A stretch of 64,000 bases of DNA from Formosa haliotis. Its GTDB lineage: Bacteria; Bacteroidota; Bacteroidia; Flavobacteriales; Flavobacteriaceae. Below, piece by piece: positions 7,924-16,966 of the stretch. Below the pieces are notes generated by a model. It saw only the letters and a program-made list of their open reading frames with translations, had not been told where the DNA came from and made no database searches. The translations under genes were made by a program, and so were the position numbers. The stretch spans positions 2,787,501 through 2,851,500 of the forward strand of contig NZ_BDEL01000001.1 of assembly GCF_001685485.1 (NCBI RefSeq). Reading direction: 5' to 3'. Within the stretch, counting starts at the first letter, position 1. Each line of letters begins with the position of its first letter.

Positions 7924-8772
7924 CTAGGCTGTTTCATTTATAAAAGCAATCATAATAGTTGTTACGTATTTAAGGGAATCTGGCAGTTGGCTACTTGCCC
8001 AAGGATGCGAAGCTTCAAAAACGTGATTGGCGCCTTCTATAATTTCCAACTTACTTTCCTGATTCCATTTATGAAGTTGCTGTGCTTCTTCTAATAAAAC
8101 ACTAGTGTCGGCATTACCGTGAATAATAAGATAAGGAATCTGTAAATTCGAAACCGCTCGTTTTATTGTTAAGCGCTCTTCATTCGCTTTAAAATTTTCG
8201 AAAAATTGATAGTAATGAGGCATTTGTTGTTTGGTGCGCCCATTTTCAACATACATAACGCCATCGTTTTTCCATTGTTCTAAAGCTGCAGCTGTTGCCA
8301 TACGTTTTCCGAAATCGGAAACTCCAGCCAGACTAATTACTTTGCTAATACGGTTATCTTCTTCGGCTTTTATGGTAACTATACCTCCGCCACGGCTATG
8401 GCCAATTAAAGTAATAGCATTGTTGTTTGCTTCGGGTTTAAATTCTGAGTTGGAAGAGATCCAATCTATAACAGACTTTAGGTCGTCTAGTTCTTTGGTG
8501 TAATTATTTTGTCCGAAAGCTTCTAAATCGTGGAAATCTATAGGTTGTTCTGGCGTACCGCCATTATGAGAGAAATTAAATTTAATCAAGAAAAATCCTG
8601 CTTGGGCAAAAGCTTGAGCCATTAAATCCCAAGCGCCCCAATCTTTAAAACCTTTGTACCCATGACAGAAAATAACTATGGGTTTGGGGGTGCTGTTTTC
8701 TAAGTAGAATACATCGGTTAAAATAGGTTTGTTGTGTATTCCAGGAAGCAGTAGGTTTTTAATGGTTTTCAT
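7924..8772 (-). CDS. Alpha/beta hydrolase (dienelactone hydrolase/esterase-like)
   Basis: A 282-residue cytoplasmic alpha/beta-hydrolase with no signal peptide. IVIFCHGYKGFKDW near residues 33-46 supplies the oxyanion-hole HG. The nucleophile elbow GHSRGG has Ser126. IIHGNADTSV holds the probable acid residue and GANHVFEASHPW near 258 the catalytic His. The natural substrate is unknown; ester or peptide-like substrates are typical. It interrupts the paralog series between copies 3 and 4 on the same strand but has no copy of their operator array, so it is probably not part of the same regulon. Confidence 0.88.
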   Translation of the reverse strand: MKTIKNLLLPGIHNKPILTDVFYLENSTPKPIVIFCHGYKGFKDWGAWDLMAQAFAQAGFFLIKFNFSHNGGTPEQPIDFHDLEAFGQNNYTKELDDLKSVIDWISSNSEFKPEANNNAITLIGHSRGGGIVTIKAEEDNRISKVISLAGVSDFGKRMATAAALEQWKNDGVMYVENGRTKQQMPHYYQFFENFKANEERLTIKRAVSNLQIPYLIIHGNADTSVLLEEAQQLHKWNQESKLEIIEGANHVFEASHPWASSQLPDSLKYVTTIMIAFINETA

Positions 8773-8853
8773 AAGTTGTTTTCTTTCGGCCTGTTAATAA
8801 TTATAAAGTTAAAAACTTTAAATGGCTTTTAAGATTTTCGCTAGAAAAAAGGC

Positions 8854-8886
8854 AAAAAAAAGAGTGGGATAACCAGTCCCACTCTT
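8854..8886 (-). terminator. Hairpin terminator of paralog 4
   Basis: AAGAGTGGGA and TCCCACTCTT form a 10-bp stem. The A-run at 8854-8861 is the U-tract of minus-strand transcripts from the 8943-9542 gene. Confidence 0.85.
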
Positions 8887-8942
8887 ACAAACAAACTAAC
8901 TAATTGACATAGTTTAAACTAACTATTCATTTAAAATTAAAA

Positions 8943-9542
8943 CTATATTTTGAAATACTCAACGTAGTCTCTTCCGTCGGCATTTATTATTACTTTGTAG
9001 CTTCCAGCACGTTTTTGAGATAAACCGTAAATACGTTTTACATTTGTAGTGTCTGTAATTTCATCAGAGTGAATTAATTGGAATTCTGAATCATTAGAAG
9101 CGTAATAGATGTTTACGTTTACTTTTTCTTTGTTTAAATCTAATTTATTAACGTAAACATTGTTATCCTTAAAGTTTACAACTGGTTTGAAAACGCTAAC
9201 TTCTTTTTGCTTGTTAAAAGTTACTTCTCCTTTAGCTACTGTAAAAGGAATAACTTTAATTTCGTATCCTTTTTCATGCTCAAAAGAATATTCACCATTA
9301 GGTAAAGCTGTTAAATCAAATTTGTTGTTGTAAAATCCAGTTGAAGCAATTTTAGTGTTGTATAAAATAGTTCCGTAATTATCTTTAATTGATAATTTTT
9401 GTCCTTCTTTTACATTATTTAAGGTTAAGGTAATTTCTTTCTTTTTTCCTCCATCAAAATTAGTTGAGGCTGTGTTAGCGTAAGTTGCCATTCCAGTTAC
9501 CATTGCTAACATGTAAATACTAAGTGTTATTACTTTTTTCAT
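8943..9542 (-). CDS. Secreted beta-rich protein, paralog 4 of 4
   Basis: Function unknown. The 199-residue product has signal peptide MKKVITLSIYMLAMVTGMATYA and the family layout ITLTLNNVKEGQ...FDLTALPNGEYSFEHEKGYE...FKPVVNFKDNNVYVNKLDL...YVEYFKI. It is closer to paralog 1 than to 2 or 3 (the ending YVEYFxI and the GRxYVEYF motif are shared). Promoter -7 TATCTTTG is at 9573-9580 on the minus strand, and the gene is divergent from the AraC-type regulator gene. Confidence 0.88.
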   Translation of the reverse strand: MKKVITLSIYMLAMVTGMATYANTASTNFDGGKKKEITLTLNNVKEGQKLSIKDNYGTILYNTKIASTGFYNNKFDLTALPNGEYSFEHEKGYEIKVIPFTVAKGEVTFNKQKEVSVFKPVVNFKDNNVYVNKLDLNKEKVNVNIYYASNDSEFQLIHSDEITDTTNVKRIYGLSQKRAGSYKVIINADGRDYVEYFKI

Positions 9543-9572
9543 AATATTAAATTTTATAACTTAATTACATGG

Positions 9573-9692
9573 CAAAGATATGGCAGATCTAGATGTTAGA
9601 AAACATCGATATTGGCTACTTTATGTGCTATATTAACTGTGAAATAATTGTTAAGCTTTTGTGTTGTTAAAATACCACATCTTATGGTTAAT
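9573..9692 (-). promoter_or_regulatory. Promoter and operator array of paralog 4
   Basis: -7 TATCTTTG (9573-9580, minus strand), 47 bp, CTATATTAAC (9628-9637), 28 bp, inverted copy GTTAAAATAC (9666-9675), and GTTAAT starting at 9687, 21 bp on. This copy lies between paralog 4 and the divergent AraC-type gene, whose own -7 element TACTTTTG is at 9722-9729 (+). Confidence 0.7.
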
Positions 9693-9751
9693 TTTACACA
9701 TACTATACCGTATACATTTTGTACTTTTGTTTTATATAAGAAATAATTCTA

Positions 9752-10620
9752 ATGAAGTTAAAGCCTACATATAAGAAAGTAACTCCAAGTTTTGGAAGTT
9801 CTTTGGTGGTTAGACAGCACACGCAGGAAGCTCTAAAAAGCTCAGCGTTTTGGCATTTCCATCCAGAGTTAGAATTGGTATACGTAAATAAAGGGCAGGG
9901 AAAAAGACATATTGGTAATCACCTATCTTATTTTAACAACAGTCAACTTATATTAATAGGTTCTAATTTACCACATAATGGGTTTGTAGATCGTCTTACT
10001 ACGCGTGGGTTAGAAACCATCGTGCAGTTTATGCCAAACTTTCTAGGAGATACGTTTTTAAAGCTACCAGAAATGGAACGTATAGCCATGTTGTTTGAGC
10101 GCGCTAAAAAAGGTGTGCTATTTAAACCTGAAACCAAAGTTGTTGTGGGGCCTAAAATAGAAGCCTTAATGGAAGTGCAAGGCTTTAACCGTGTTATTAA
10201 GCTATTAGAGATTTTACACGACTTAGCTTTGTCTGAGCATTATAGTCTATTAAATGTAGACGGTGTTGCTTTTGAAACAGAACCACAAGATAGTGCCAAG
10301 GTTGATGTTATTTTTAGATATATAAATACCCACTTTCAACGCCATATCAGTTTAGAGGAAATTGCCGATCAAGCAAATATGACGGTTCCTGCATTTTGCA
10401 GATTTTTAAAAAGGCAACGGGTAAAACATTTACCAAGTTAGTAAATGAATATCGTGTGGTGCATGCTACCAAACTTTTGCAAGAAAGTGAAATGAGTATT
10501 ACCGATATTTGTTTCGCATGCGGGTTTAATAACTTTTCGCATTTTAATAAATTCTTCAACGAAATTACAGGAACAAGTGCTTCAAAATATAGAAGCGAAA
10601 TGACTCGTATTATTCAATAA
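9752..10620 (+). pseudogene. AraC family regulator split by a -1 frameshift
   Basis: The first frame (9752-10441) encodes an N-terminal cupin-like sensor domain (FWHFHPELELVYVNKGQGKRHIG) and the first half of the AraC helix-turn-helix region (ISLEEIADQANMTVPAFCRF). The second frame, from about 10396 to 10620, continues KKATGKTFTKLVNEYR and SITDICFACGFNNFSHFNKFF, the rest of the domain. The frames join at TTTTTAAAAAG (10403-10413). One extra T restores the usual FCRFFKKATGKTF. Alternatively, the heptamer T TTA AAA there could allow -1 slippage, giving FCRFLKK. Either a real mutation, a sequencing error in the homopolymer, or programmed frameshifting is possible. It is divergent from paralog 4 and the obvious candidate regulator of that cluster. 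Confidence 0.8.
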
Positions 10621-10655
10621 AATAAACTGGTGTTTTATACCTATATATAATAGAT

Positions 10656-11309
10656 CTATTTTTCACCGTTCCATTCGGCATAAAACTGATCTAAAAAGAG
10701 TGTCATAAATTCGTGGCGTTGTATAGCTATCTTTTTGCCTGTTTCGGTATTCATCTTATCTTTTAATAATAAAAGCTTTTCATAAAAATGATTAATGGTA
10801 GGGGCGGTAGAGTTTTTATATTCTTCCTTAGTCATATTTAAGTTTGGTGCAATGTCTGGATTGTAAATTGCACGGTTTTTAAAACCACCATAATTAAAGG
10901 TACGTGCAATTCCTATAGCACCAATAGCATCTAATCGGTCTGCATCTTGTACAACTTGTAATTCGGGAGAAGAAAATGTCGCTTTAAAATTCCCACCTTT
11001 ATACGATATGTTTTTAATGATATTAATCACATGATTAATAGTGTCTTCATCAACATCTATATCTTTCAAAAATGCTGAAGCTATTTTTGGACCCAAGGTT
11101 TCATCGCCGTCATGAAATTTACTATCAGCAATATCGTGCAGTAAGGCTCCCAATTCTACAATAAATAAATCGACAGGTTCTGTTTTAGCTATTAGTTTAG
11201 CGTTTTTATAAACACGTTCTATATGAAACCAATCATGCCCGCCTTCGGCATCTTCTAATTGTTGTTTAACAAAATTAATGGTCGTTTGTATTTGAAGATC
11301 TTTAGTCAT
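10656..11309 (-). CDS. HD domain phosphohydrolase
   Basis: A 217-residue cytoplasmic protein of the HD superfamily (YedJ-like group). The metal ligands are visible: GHDWFHIERV near residue 19-28, LLHDIADSKFHDGD near 55-68, and VVQDADRLDAIGAIG near 114-128. Such enzymes hydrolyse phosphomonoesters or nucleotides using a divalent metal; the substrate here is unknown. It lies downstream of the desaturase gene on the same strand but is separated from it by a hairpin at 11321-11353, so it probably has its own promoter. Confidence 0.9.
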   Translation of the reverse strand: MTKDLQIQTTINFVKQQLEDAEGGHDWFHIERVYKNAKLIAKTEPVDLFIVELGALLHDIADSKFHDGDETLGPKIASAFLKDIDVDEDTINHVINIIKNISYKGGNFKATFSSPELQVVQDADRLDAIGAIGIARTFNYGGFKNRAIYNPDIAPNLNMTKEEYKNSTAPTINHFYEKLLLLKDKMNTETGKKIAIQRHEFMTLFLDQFYAEWNGEK

Positions 11310-11320
11310 GCCATAAAAGT

Positions 11321-11353
11321 AAAAATTCCTAACTGTGGTAGAAAGGAATTTTT
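11321..11353 (-). terminator. Hairpin terminator after the desaturase gene
   Basis: AAAAATTCCT (11321-11330) and AGGAATTTTT (11344-11353) form a 10-bp stem, 20 bases downstream of the desaturase stop on the minus strand, with the A-run serving as U-tract. Confidence 0.7.
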
Positions 11354-11373
11354 AGTTTAAAATATGTTGTATT

Positions 11374-12360
11374 TTACAATTTAGCAGGTTCTACCCATTT
11401 AAATTGGAACGAGTTTTCAGGAACTTTCATGCGTTCTGCAATCCTAGTCATTCGCGAAGGAAGTTTTATAAGATAGTCTCTTGCTTTCTCTGCTTCGTCG
11501 GTTAAACCTGTTATTTTTTCAATTTCCCAACGTTTTAATAATTTCTCAAGAATATTTATATAGTCCATAGAGGTGTAAACGCCTATACGCTGTGCGGTAT
11601 TCGAAAACTCTTCGAAAGCAGAACCTATAGAGCCTCCAGATTCTCTTAAAAAGTGGGCAGGCATGGTAATTTTTTGTTTCATCATATAATGAAAAGCCAT
11701 CATCATTTGGCTAGGGTCTACGGCAAAAATACGCTCTACAAATTCACTATAAGCATTGTGGTGTCTCATTTCATCTCCTGAAATAATTCTACACATTTTA
11801 CTTAGTTGTTTGTTCCCGCGCTCTTTAGCTAATTTGGCCACACGGTTATGCGAAATGTAAGTTGCCAATTCCTGGAAACTGGTGTAAACAAAGTTTTTAT
11901 AAGGGTCGCGATCGGTTCCAATATCAAAACCATCGGCAATTAAATGCTGTGTAGTTTTTTCAATTTCGCGCATATTTACACGCCCAGAAAGGTATAAATA
12001 TTTGTTTAACACATCGCCATGTCTGTTTTCTTCACCCGTCCAATGGCGCACCCATTTAGACCAGCCATTACGTTCTATTTGTCCTACGCCTTCTACATCC
12101 ATAAGCCAAGATTCGTAAGTTGGTAAGGCTTCTTCGGTAATCATATCGCCAACTAAAACCACCCAAAAATCGTATGGTAAGTCTTTTGCTAACTCTCGTA
12201 TCTCTTTAACCTCCTCGAAAAAATTTGGACCTTCAGAATCTGGTAAAAAATCTGTTGGTTGCCATATGGTTTCTATCGGGATTAAATATTTTTCTATTAA
12301 AGTGTCTACATCTTTTTCTAAAAACTGCATCACCTCTAACCTTACATTTTTTAATGACAT
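11374..12360 (-). CDS. Acyl-ACP desaturase (soluble di-iron type)
   Basis: A 328-residue soluble fatty-acid desaturase that introduces a double bond into acyl-ACP using a di-iron centre and O2. The two iron-binding motifs are EENRH at residues 110-114 and DEMRHH at 196-201, matching the EENRHG and DEKRHE pattern of plant stearoyl-ACP desaturase. The length is normal. The acyltransferase gene lies 11 bases upstream on the same strand, so desaturation and phospholipid assembly are probably co-expressed. Position of the double bond cannot be read. Confidence 0.92.
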   Translation of the reverse strand: MSLKNVRLEVMQFLEKDVDTLIEKYLIPIETIWQPTDFLPDSEGPNFFEEVKEIRELAKDLPYDFWVVLVGDMITEEALPTYESWLMDVEGVGQIERNGWSKWVRHWTGEENRHGDVLNKYLYLSGRVNMREIEKTTQHLIADGFDIGTDRDPYKNFVYTSFQELATYISHNRVAKLAKERGNKQLSKMCRIISGDEMRHHNAYSEFVERIFAVDPSQMMMAFHYMMKQKITMPAHFLRESGGSIGSAFEEFSNTAQRIGVYTSMDYINILEKLLKRWEIEKITGLTDEAEKARDYLIKLPSRMTRIAERMKVPENSFQFKWVEPAKL

Positions 12361-12371
12361 AATGTTAAGTT

Positions 12372-13115
12372 TTATTGGTTTATACTCTGTGTTACAGTAT
12401 GCTCTATTTGGTCAATTAAAGTGTCTGTATTTCCAGTAAAGGTAGATAAATTTATGGGTTTATGCGCGGTTAATGTAATATGTGCGCCTAATCCCATAGG
12501 AAATTTCCCGTATTTTAACGTTTTCCATGAGTTATTTATAGTTAGTGGCACTATAGTAGCTGTTGGGATATTTTTTATTAAGGTTTGCAAACCACGACGT
12601 TGAAACGGTTTTGGCACGCCATCTTTACTGCGTGTTCCTTCAGGAAAAATTACTGCAGCATATTTTTTTTCGTTTATAAATTTCGAGAATTCGTTTATCG
12701 CTTTTATAGATTGTCTTGGGTTCTTTCTATCTATTAAAGCAGATCCGCCATGGCGTAAATTATACGACACACTTGGTATACCTTTTCCTAATTCAATTTT
12801 ACTAATAAATTTAGGGTGGTAAGGTCTCATATACCAAAGAATAGGCGATATATCGTACATACTTTGGTGATTAGACACGATAATTAAAGGTTTATCTTTC
12901 GGGATTTCGTCATCGAAATGATTCGTAAACGTGAACCTGGTTCCTAAAATATTTAAACATCGCAACAGCACAAATTGCAGAGCGTTTACACTGCGTTGTA
13001 GCGCATTATAGCCAAAAACGCGATGGCTTATCCATAAAATAGGATGAAATATAACTATGGATAATAAAAAAGCAAGAGCATATAATACAGTTAAAGGATA
13101 CGCTAATAGTTTCAT
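12372..13115 (-). CDS. plsC: 1-acyl-sn-glycerol-3-phosphate acyltransferase (PlsC-like)
   Basis: A 247-residue membrane-associated acyltransferase that transfers a fatty acyl group to lysophosphatidic acid. The catalytic block NHQSMYD (82-88) gives the HX4D motif and FPEGTRS (157-163) the substrate-binding motif. An N-terminal hydrophobic segment covers about residues 5-28. It is the first gene of a two-gene unit with the acyl-ACP desaturase. The exact acyl acceptor is inferred from the family. Confidence 0.92.
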   Translation of the reverse strand: MKLLAYPLTVLYALAFLLSIVIFHPILWISHRVFGYNALQRSVNALQFVLLRCLNILGTRFTFTNHFDDEIPKDKPLIIVSNHQSMYDISPILWYMRPYHPKFISKIELGKGIPSVSYNLRHGGSALIDRKNPRQSIKAINEFSKFINEKKYAAVIFPEGTRSKDGVPKPFQRRGLQTLIKNIPTATIVPLTINNSWKTLKYGKFPMGLGAHITLTAHKPINLSTFTGNTDTLIDQIEHTVTQSINQ

Positions 13116-13159
13116 TATTGGTCTTTTGGTAATTTAGATTTCGCGCTAAAATAAGATAT

Positions 13160-13186
13160 AAAAAAACCACGCCAAAAGCGTGGTTT
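13160..13186 (-). terminator. Hairpin terminator after the bacilliredoxin gene
   Basis: AACCACGC and GCGTGGTT enclose the loop CAAAA, with an A-run at its left (13160-13166) giving a U-tract on the minus strand, 22 bases past the bacilliredoxin stop. Confidence 0.85.
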
Positions 13187-13207
13187 ATATTTTTCTATAA
13201 AAATAAC

Positions 13208-13618
13208 TTAACAAACTTGGTTAAAAGCATCTTTAAGATTGTCGGCAATCATTTCTGCAGGACGTCCTTCAATGTGGTGACGCTCTAACATGTGTACCAA
13301 TTCACCATCCTTAAATAAGGCAATACAAGGTGAACTAGGAGGAAAAGGAATCATATAACTTCTCGCTTTATCAACTGCTTCTTTATCTACACCTGCAAAC
13401 ACCGTTACCAAATGGTCGGGGTGTTTTTCGTTTTGTATACTCATGCTTGCGCCCGGACGTGCATTTGCTGCAGCACAACCACAAACCGAATTAACAACTA
13501 CTAAAGTTGTTCCTTGCTTTGCTAAGGCCGCATCTACAGCTTCGGCGGTATGTAATTCTTCAAAACCAACTTTGGTTAAGTCTTCGCGCATTGGTTTTAC
13601 TAATTCTGCTGGATACAT
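13208..13618 (-). CDS. BrxA/BrxB family bacilliredoxin
   Basis: A 136-residue thioredoxin-fold protein of the YphP/YqiW family. The active site CGC is at residues 46-48 inside NSVCGCAAANARPG, and the partner segment PFPPSSPCIALFKDGELVHM has the usual Pro and an extra Cys. In Bacillus these proteins remove bacillithiol from mixed disulfides; Bacteroidetes homologues probably act as a thiol-disulfide reductase or isomerase. It is a single-gene unit with its own terminator at 13160-13186. Confidence 0.92.
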   Translation of the reverse strand: MYPAELVKPMREDLTKVGFEELHTAEAVDAALAKQGTTLVVVNSVCGCAAANARPGASMSIQNEKHPDHLVTVFAGVDKEAVDKARSYMIPFPPSSPCIALFKDGELVHMLERHHIEGRPAEMIADNLKDAFNQVC

Positions 13619-13721
13619 ATTTTAAATTTTATGTTTAACAAATAAAGTGCAAATATACATAATTAAAACAGAAGAGGTCGCTACTTTAACGAAACCTAAA
13701 ATTACTTTAAATTCTTAAATT

Positions 13722-13819
13722 TTTGGGCGTTACCTTGCTTGGGCAAGGTCGGGCTATTCGCTATATCTTTTTGTTTTAAAAGTAAACAAAAAGGATGCCG
13801 CTACTATCCCTAATGCAAA
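13722..13819 (+). ncRNA. Structured intergenic element, Flavo-1-like
   Basis: A non-coding block with several nested helices. ACCTTGC (13732-13738) pairs with GCAAGGT (13743-13749) around a TTGG loop. ATCTTTTTGTTT (13765-13776) pairs with AAACAAAAAGGAT (13784-13796) with one bulge. The ends GCGTTA and TAATGC can close the structure with a G-U pair. The string pattern GGGCGTTACC...GGTCGGGCTATTCGCTATATC...GGATGCCGCT...ATCCC is one I remember as recurrent in flavobacterial intergenic regions and matches my memory of the Flavo-1 motif, but that identity is unverified. The plus orientation is assumed. Confidence 0.5.
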
Positions 13820-13892
13820 TGTTAACCAAAATCATATAAAGCCTAACACTTAAAACTACAAGTAGTATATTTGCAGAAATAAAAATTGAACT

Positions 13893-14636
13893 ATGAGTAT
13901 TTCAAAATGGTTAGGCGCCACTTTAGGATGGTCGTTTGGAGGCCCAATAGGTGCTATTTTAGGATTTGCCTTAGGAAGTTTAGTCGATGGCTTTTCTAAT
14001 GGCGGTATTAAAGTTAACCAAGGTAATTTCGGTGCACCAACTCAAAGCCGAACCAGATCGGGCGATTTCGAAGTTAGTTTATTAATACTAGCAGCGGTTG
14101 TAATTAAAGCCGATGGGAGTAGCGATAAACGCGAGTTAGATTATGTACGTGCCCAATTTGTTGGAATGTACGGCAAAGAGCGTGCTAACCATGCTTTTAA
14201 ACTATTCAAGTCTATTAGTCAGCAAAACAATATTCCAGTTCGCGATGTGTGTTTGCAAATAAAACAAATGATGGATCACCCATCGCGTTTGCAATTACTA
14301 CATTTTTTATTTGGTATCGCTAAAGCCGATGGTAATGTGAGTACGGCCGAAGTAAATGTTATTCATACCATTTCAAATTATTTGGGCATCCGTTCTTTAG
14401 ATTTCGAAAGTATTAAAGCCATGTTCTATAACAGTAGCGATAATGCTTATAAAATTCTCGAAATAGATAAATCGGCCACTACCGAGGAGATTAAAAAAGC
14501 CTACCGTAACATGGCGAAAAAATATCACCCAGATAAAGTTATTCATTTAGGTCCTGAACATCAAAAAGGAGCCGAAGAAAAATTCCGTCAAGTTCAAGAA
14601 GCTTACGATCAGCTTCAAAAAGAACGCGGATTTTAA
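13893..14636 (+). CDS. TerB-like/DnaJ domain co-chaperone (DjlA-like)
   Basis: A 247-residue protein with an N-terminal Gly-rich hydrophobic segment ([20 protein letters not shown], residues 11-30). A TerB-like helical domain with two acidic loops ([20 protein letters not shown]) spans about 60-170. A C-terminal J domain (184-247) has the HPD triad at 212-214. DjlA-type proteins are membrane-tethered activators of DnaK, and the layout agrees. Promoter -7 TATATTTG at 13866-13873 gives a leader of about 12 bases. The last 4 bases overlap the stop of the converging TonB receptor gene. Confidence 0.9.
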   Translation: MSISKWLGATLGWSFGGPIGAILGFALGSLVDGFSNGGIKVNQGNFGAPTQSRTRSGDFEVSLLILAAVVIKADGSSDKRELDYVRAQFVGMYGKERANHAFKLFKSISQQNNIPVRDVCLQIKQMMDHPSRLQLLHFLFGIAKADGNVSTAEVNVIHTISNYLGIRSLDFESIKAMFYNSSDNAYKILEIDKSATTEEIKKAYRNMAKKYHPDKVIHLGPEHQKGAEEKFRQVQEAYDQLQKERGF

Positions 14637-16882
14637 TTGAGCCTATATCGCAGTCCTAAAAATATACGTCGGCCTTGGTTAGGCGCGTATACATAAGAAG
14701 GGTCGAACGTTAAGGCGTACGGGTTGTCTGGTGTTGCAATTACATTGCCATCATTATCAAACTCTACATCTTTATCAAAAGGGTCGTTTGCCCTGGCTAT
14801 AATAAACGGATTGCCTTTGTTTGGGGTCCAGTTTAATAGGTTTTTAATGCCGCCATAAAGTTCGAAATTAGAAAAAGCATAGGTTGCTTGTATGTTTTGT
14901 ATGCTCCACACGGGCGAATACGGTTCTCTTGGATCTAAGTCGCCTAAAAGCGGCAAGCGCATGGGGCCATATATATTTCCGGTATAATCGATAGCGATTT
15001 TAGGATTGTAAAATGTATACGATATGCTCCAGGTTCCAGAAAAATTTTCGGTTAAAATTTGATCTTGAGTTATGCCGGCTTCTGTCTTGCTCACATCTTG
15101 ATAAGTGGCACCTAGCATCACTTTTAGGCCATTGGTAAACATCATGTCTATATTTGCAGAAACACCAGTAGTAACAGCATAGCCATCTAAATTGTCGTAA
15201 ATAATCTGGTTCGGATTCGTGTCGTAGTCGGGTAAAATTACATTTGTAAAATACGTGTACCAAGCAGAGGCATCAACTGTAATTATTTGATGCTGTTTGG
15301 TGTAAAATGTTTTTAAATAATTTAGGTTAATGTTGTAAGAGCGTTCGGGTTTTAACTCATTTTCAATAATTACATCACGAGATCCTGTAAGGGCGGCGTG
15401 CTCTTCGGTAAAGAGGTTTACTACACGAAACCCTGTTCCTGCATTAATCCTGAAAATAGATTCAGAATCCGATTTAAATCGATACGCTACCCGAGGCGTA
15501 AAAATAATACCATGGCGGGAATCGTAATCTAAGCGCGACCCAAGTAAAAGGGTGTTATTGTTGTTTATTGTTATGTTGTCTTGAATAAAAAGCGAAGGGA
15601 TTACTACTTCGTCTGCCTGTCTTGTTGCAGGTGTGTTGTCGTCGTAATAGGTGTACTTTGTGGCTGCACCAAAAAGTAAGTCGTGTGTATTTAAGGTTTT
15701 GTACCAAGTAAGTTGCGAAAAGCCTATGCGTTGCTGCGCTAAATAGGGTACATCGCCATACACCGAATTTTGGTCATGATTGGTATAAGAAAACTGGAGG
15801 ACAATGTTTTCCGAAACGGGTAACTCATAATTTCCAAGTAATTCAAAACGTTTTGTGTAAATGCTTTCCCCGTACACCTCGTTTCCGCCACGGTAACTTG
15901 GGTTCCATTGCATTTCGCCTCCCCAACGATCTTCGTAAAAAGCGCGTCCTGCAAGGCTAAACGCTTTGTTGCTTGATCTTTTAAAATTCCATTTCTGAAA
16001 TAATGAAACCCGATTTTGTAACGTAACATCGGTAAAATTGTCGTTATTATTATCTATAGGATTGTTGTAATTATAATAATTTACACCTAAAAGCATGGCT
16101 GTCTTTTCTCCAATATTAGCCTTATAACCAAGGTCTACATTTAATTCTCCCCAAGACGTAAGAAAAGCATCGGCAGAAAATTTAGAAGTATTTTCTGCCG
16201 ATTTTGTGATTACATTTATCAGGCCACCAACAGCTTCGCTACCGTAAAGAGACGAGGCAGGGCCTTTAATAATTTCTATTTGTTCAATTAAAGCATTCGG
16301 TATACCAGATAAACCGTAAACGGTGGAAAGTCCGCTTACAATGGGCATGCCGTCTATTAATACTAGGGTGTAGGGGCCCTCTAAACCATTTATGTGTATA
16401 TCTCCGGTGTTGCAGACATTACAATTAAGCTGGGGGCGTACACCATTTACATTTTGTAAAGCATCAAAAATATTGGGGGTAGGATTTTTTTTAAGAAATG
16501 CTGGCGAATACACTTCTACCGGCACTGGACTATCTTTTCTGGACACGGGTTTTAAGGTGCCAGAAACTACAATTTCATCTAAAGATTCGTTTTCATTTAA
16601 ATCAAATAGAACAGAAATAGAAGGTTTGTTGAGGTTTATAGTTTGCCGTTTTGTTTTAAATCCGGTAAAAGAAGCAACAATGGTGTGTGTTCCGTATGGA
16701 ATATTTTCAATTTTAAACTGTCCGTCTTCATTTGTTGTAGTGCCTATAGATGTGTTTTCTAAATATACATTAACATAGGCTAGAGGGGCGCCTTCCGATG
16801 TTATATGCCCTAAAACAGCTCCGTTTTCTTGTGCATATACCGATACTATGGAACATAAAAATAGAAGTAAAGTTTGTTTCAT
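14633..16882 (-). CDS. TonB-dependent outer-membrane receptor, metal/siderophore type
   Basis: A 749-residue outer-membrane barrel. It has signal peptide [18 protein letters not shown], a carboxypeptidase-regulatory-like domain to about 100, and a plug with [18 protein letters not shown] and [19 protein letters not shown]. The C-terminus ends in aromatic LGLRYRLN. The ATG at 16882 is preferred over an upstream in-frame GTG because that GTG overlaps the -7 element TACCTTTG (16900-16907, minus strand). A Cys-x2-Cys pair sits in the plug. It is divergent from a DtxR-type regulator and an FeoB-like operon, so import of a metal chelate through TonB is the likely job. The ligand is unknown. Confidence 0.92.
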   Translation of the reverse strand: MKQTLLLFLCSIVSVYAQENGAVLGHITSEGAPLAYVNVYLENTSIGTTTNEDGQFKIENIPYGTHTIVASFTGFKTKRQTINLNKPSISVLFDLNENESLDEIVVSGTLKPVSRKDSPVPVEVYSPAFLKKNPTPNIFDALQNVNGVRPQLNCNVCNTGDIHINGLEGPYTLVLIDGMPIVSGLSTVYGLSGIPNALIEQIEIIKGPASSLYGSEAVGGLINVITKSAENTSKFSADAFLTSWGELNVDLGYKANIGEKTAMLLGVNYYNYNNPIDNNNDNFTDVTLQNRVSLFQKWNFKRSSNKAFSLAGRAFYEDRWGGEMQWNPSYRGGNEVYGESIYTKRFELLGNYELPVSENIVLQFSYTNHDQNSVYGDVPYLAQQRIGFSQLTWYKTLNTHDLLFGAATKYTYYDDNTPATRQADEVVIPSLFIQDNITINNNNTLLLGSRLDYDSRHGIIFTPRVAYRFKSDSESIFRINAGTGFRVVNLFTEEHAALTGSRDVIIENELKPERSYNINLNYLKTFYTKQHQIITVDASAWYTYFTNVILPDYDTNPNQIIYDNLDGYAVTTGVSANIDMMFTNGLKVMLGATYQDVSKTEAGITQDQILTENFSGTWSISYTFYNPKIAIDYTGNIYGPMRLPLLGDLDPREPYSPVWSIQNIQATYAFSNFELYGGIKNLLNWTPNKGNPFIIARANDPFDKDVEFDNDGNVIATPDNPYALTFDPSYVYAPNQGRRIFLGLRYRLN

Positions 16883-16899
16883 GAAAATATTATTTTTCA

Positions 16900-16966
16900 C
16901 AAAGGTAAACTAATTTTTAGACAAGACTAAAAATATATTTGTATTCAAGTAAAAAGTGTATCTTTG
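16900..16966. promoter_or_regulatory. Divergent promoters with a DtxR-type palindrome
   Basis: -7 TACCTTTG (16900-16907) drives the TonB receptor on the minus strand and -7 TATCTTTG (16959-16966) drives the DtxR gene on the plus strand. Between them ATTTTTAG (16913-16920) and CTAAAAAT (16927-16934) form a perfect 8-bp inverted repeat separated by ACAAGA. The TTAG...CTAA layout resembles DtxR/MntR operators. It lies between -33 and -7 of the receptor promoter and upstream of or touching the -33 of the regulator promoter, so one bound dimer could affect both. Confidence 0.65.

Noticed and set aside
15000..15263. Minus-strand frame inside the TonB receptor gene
   Set aside because: It is out of frame with the receptor and low in plausible protein character; a shadow frame.
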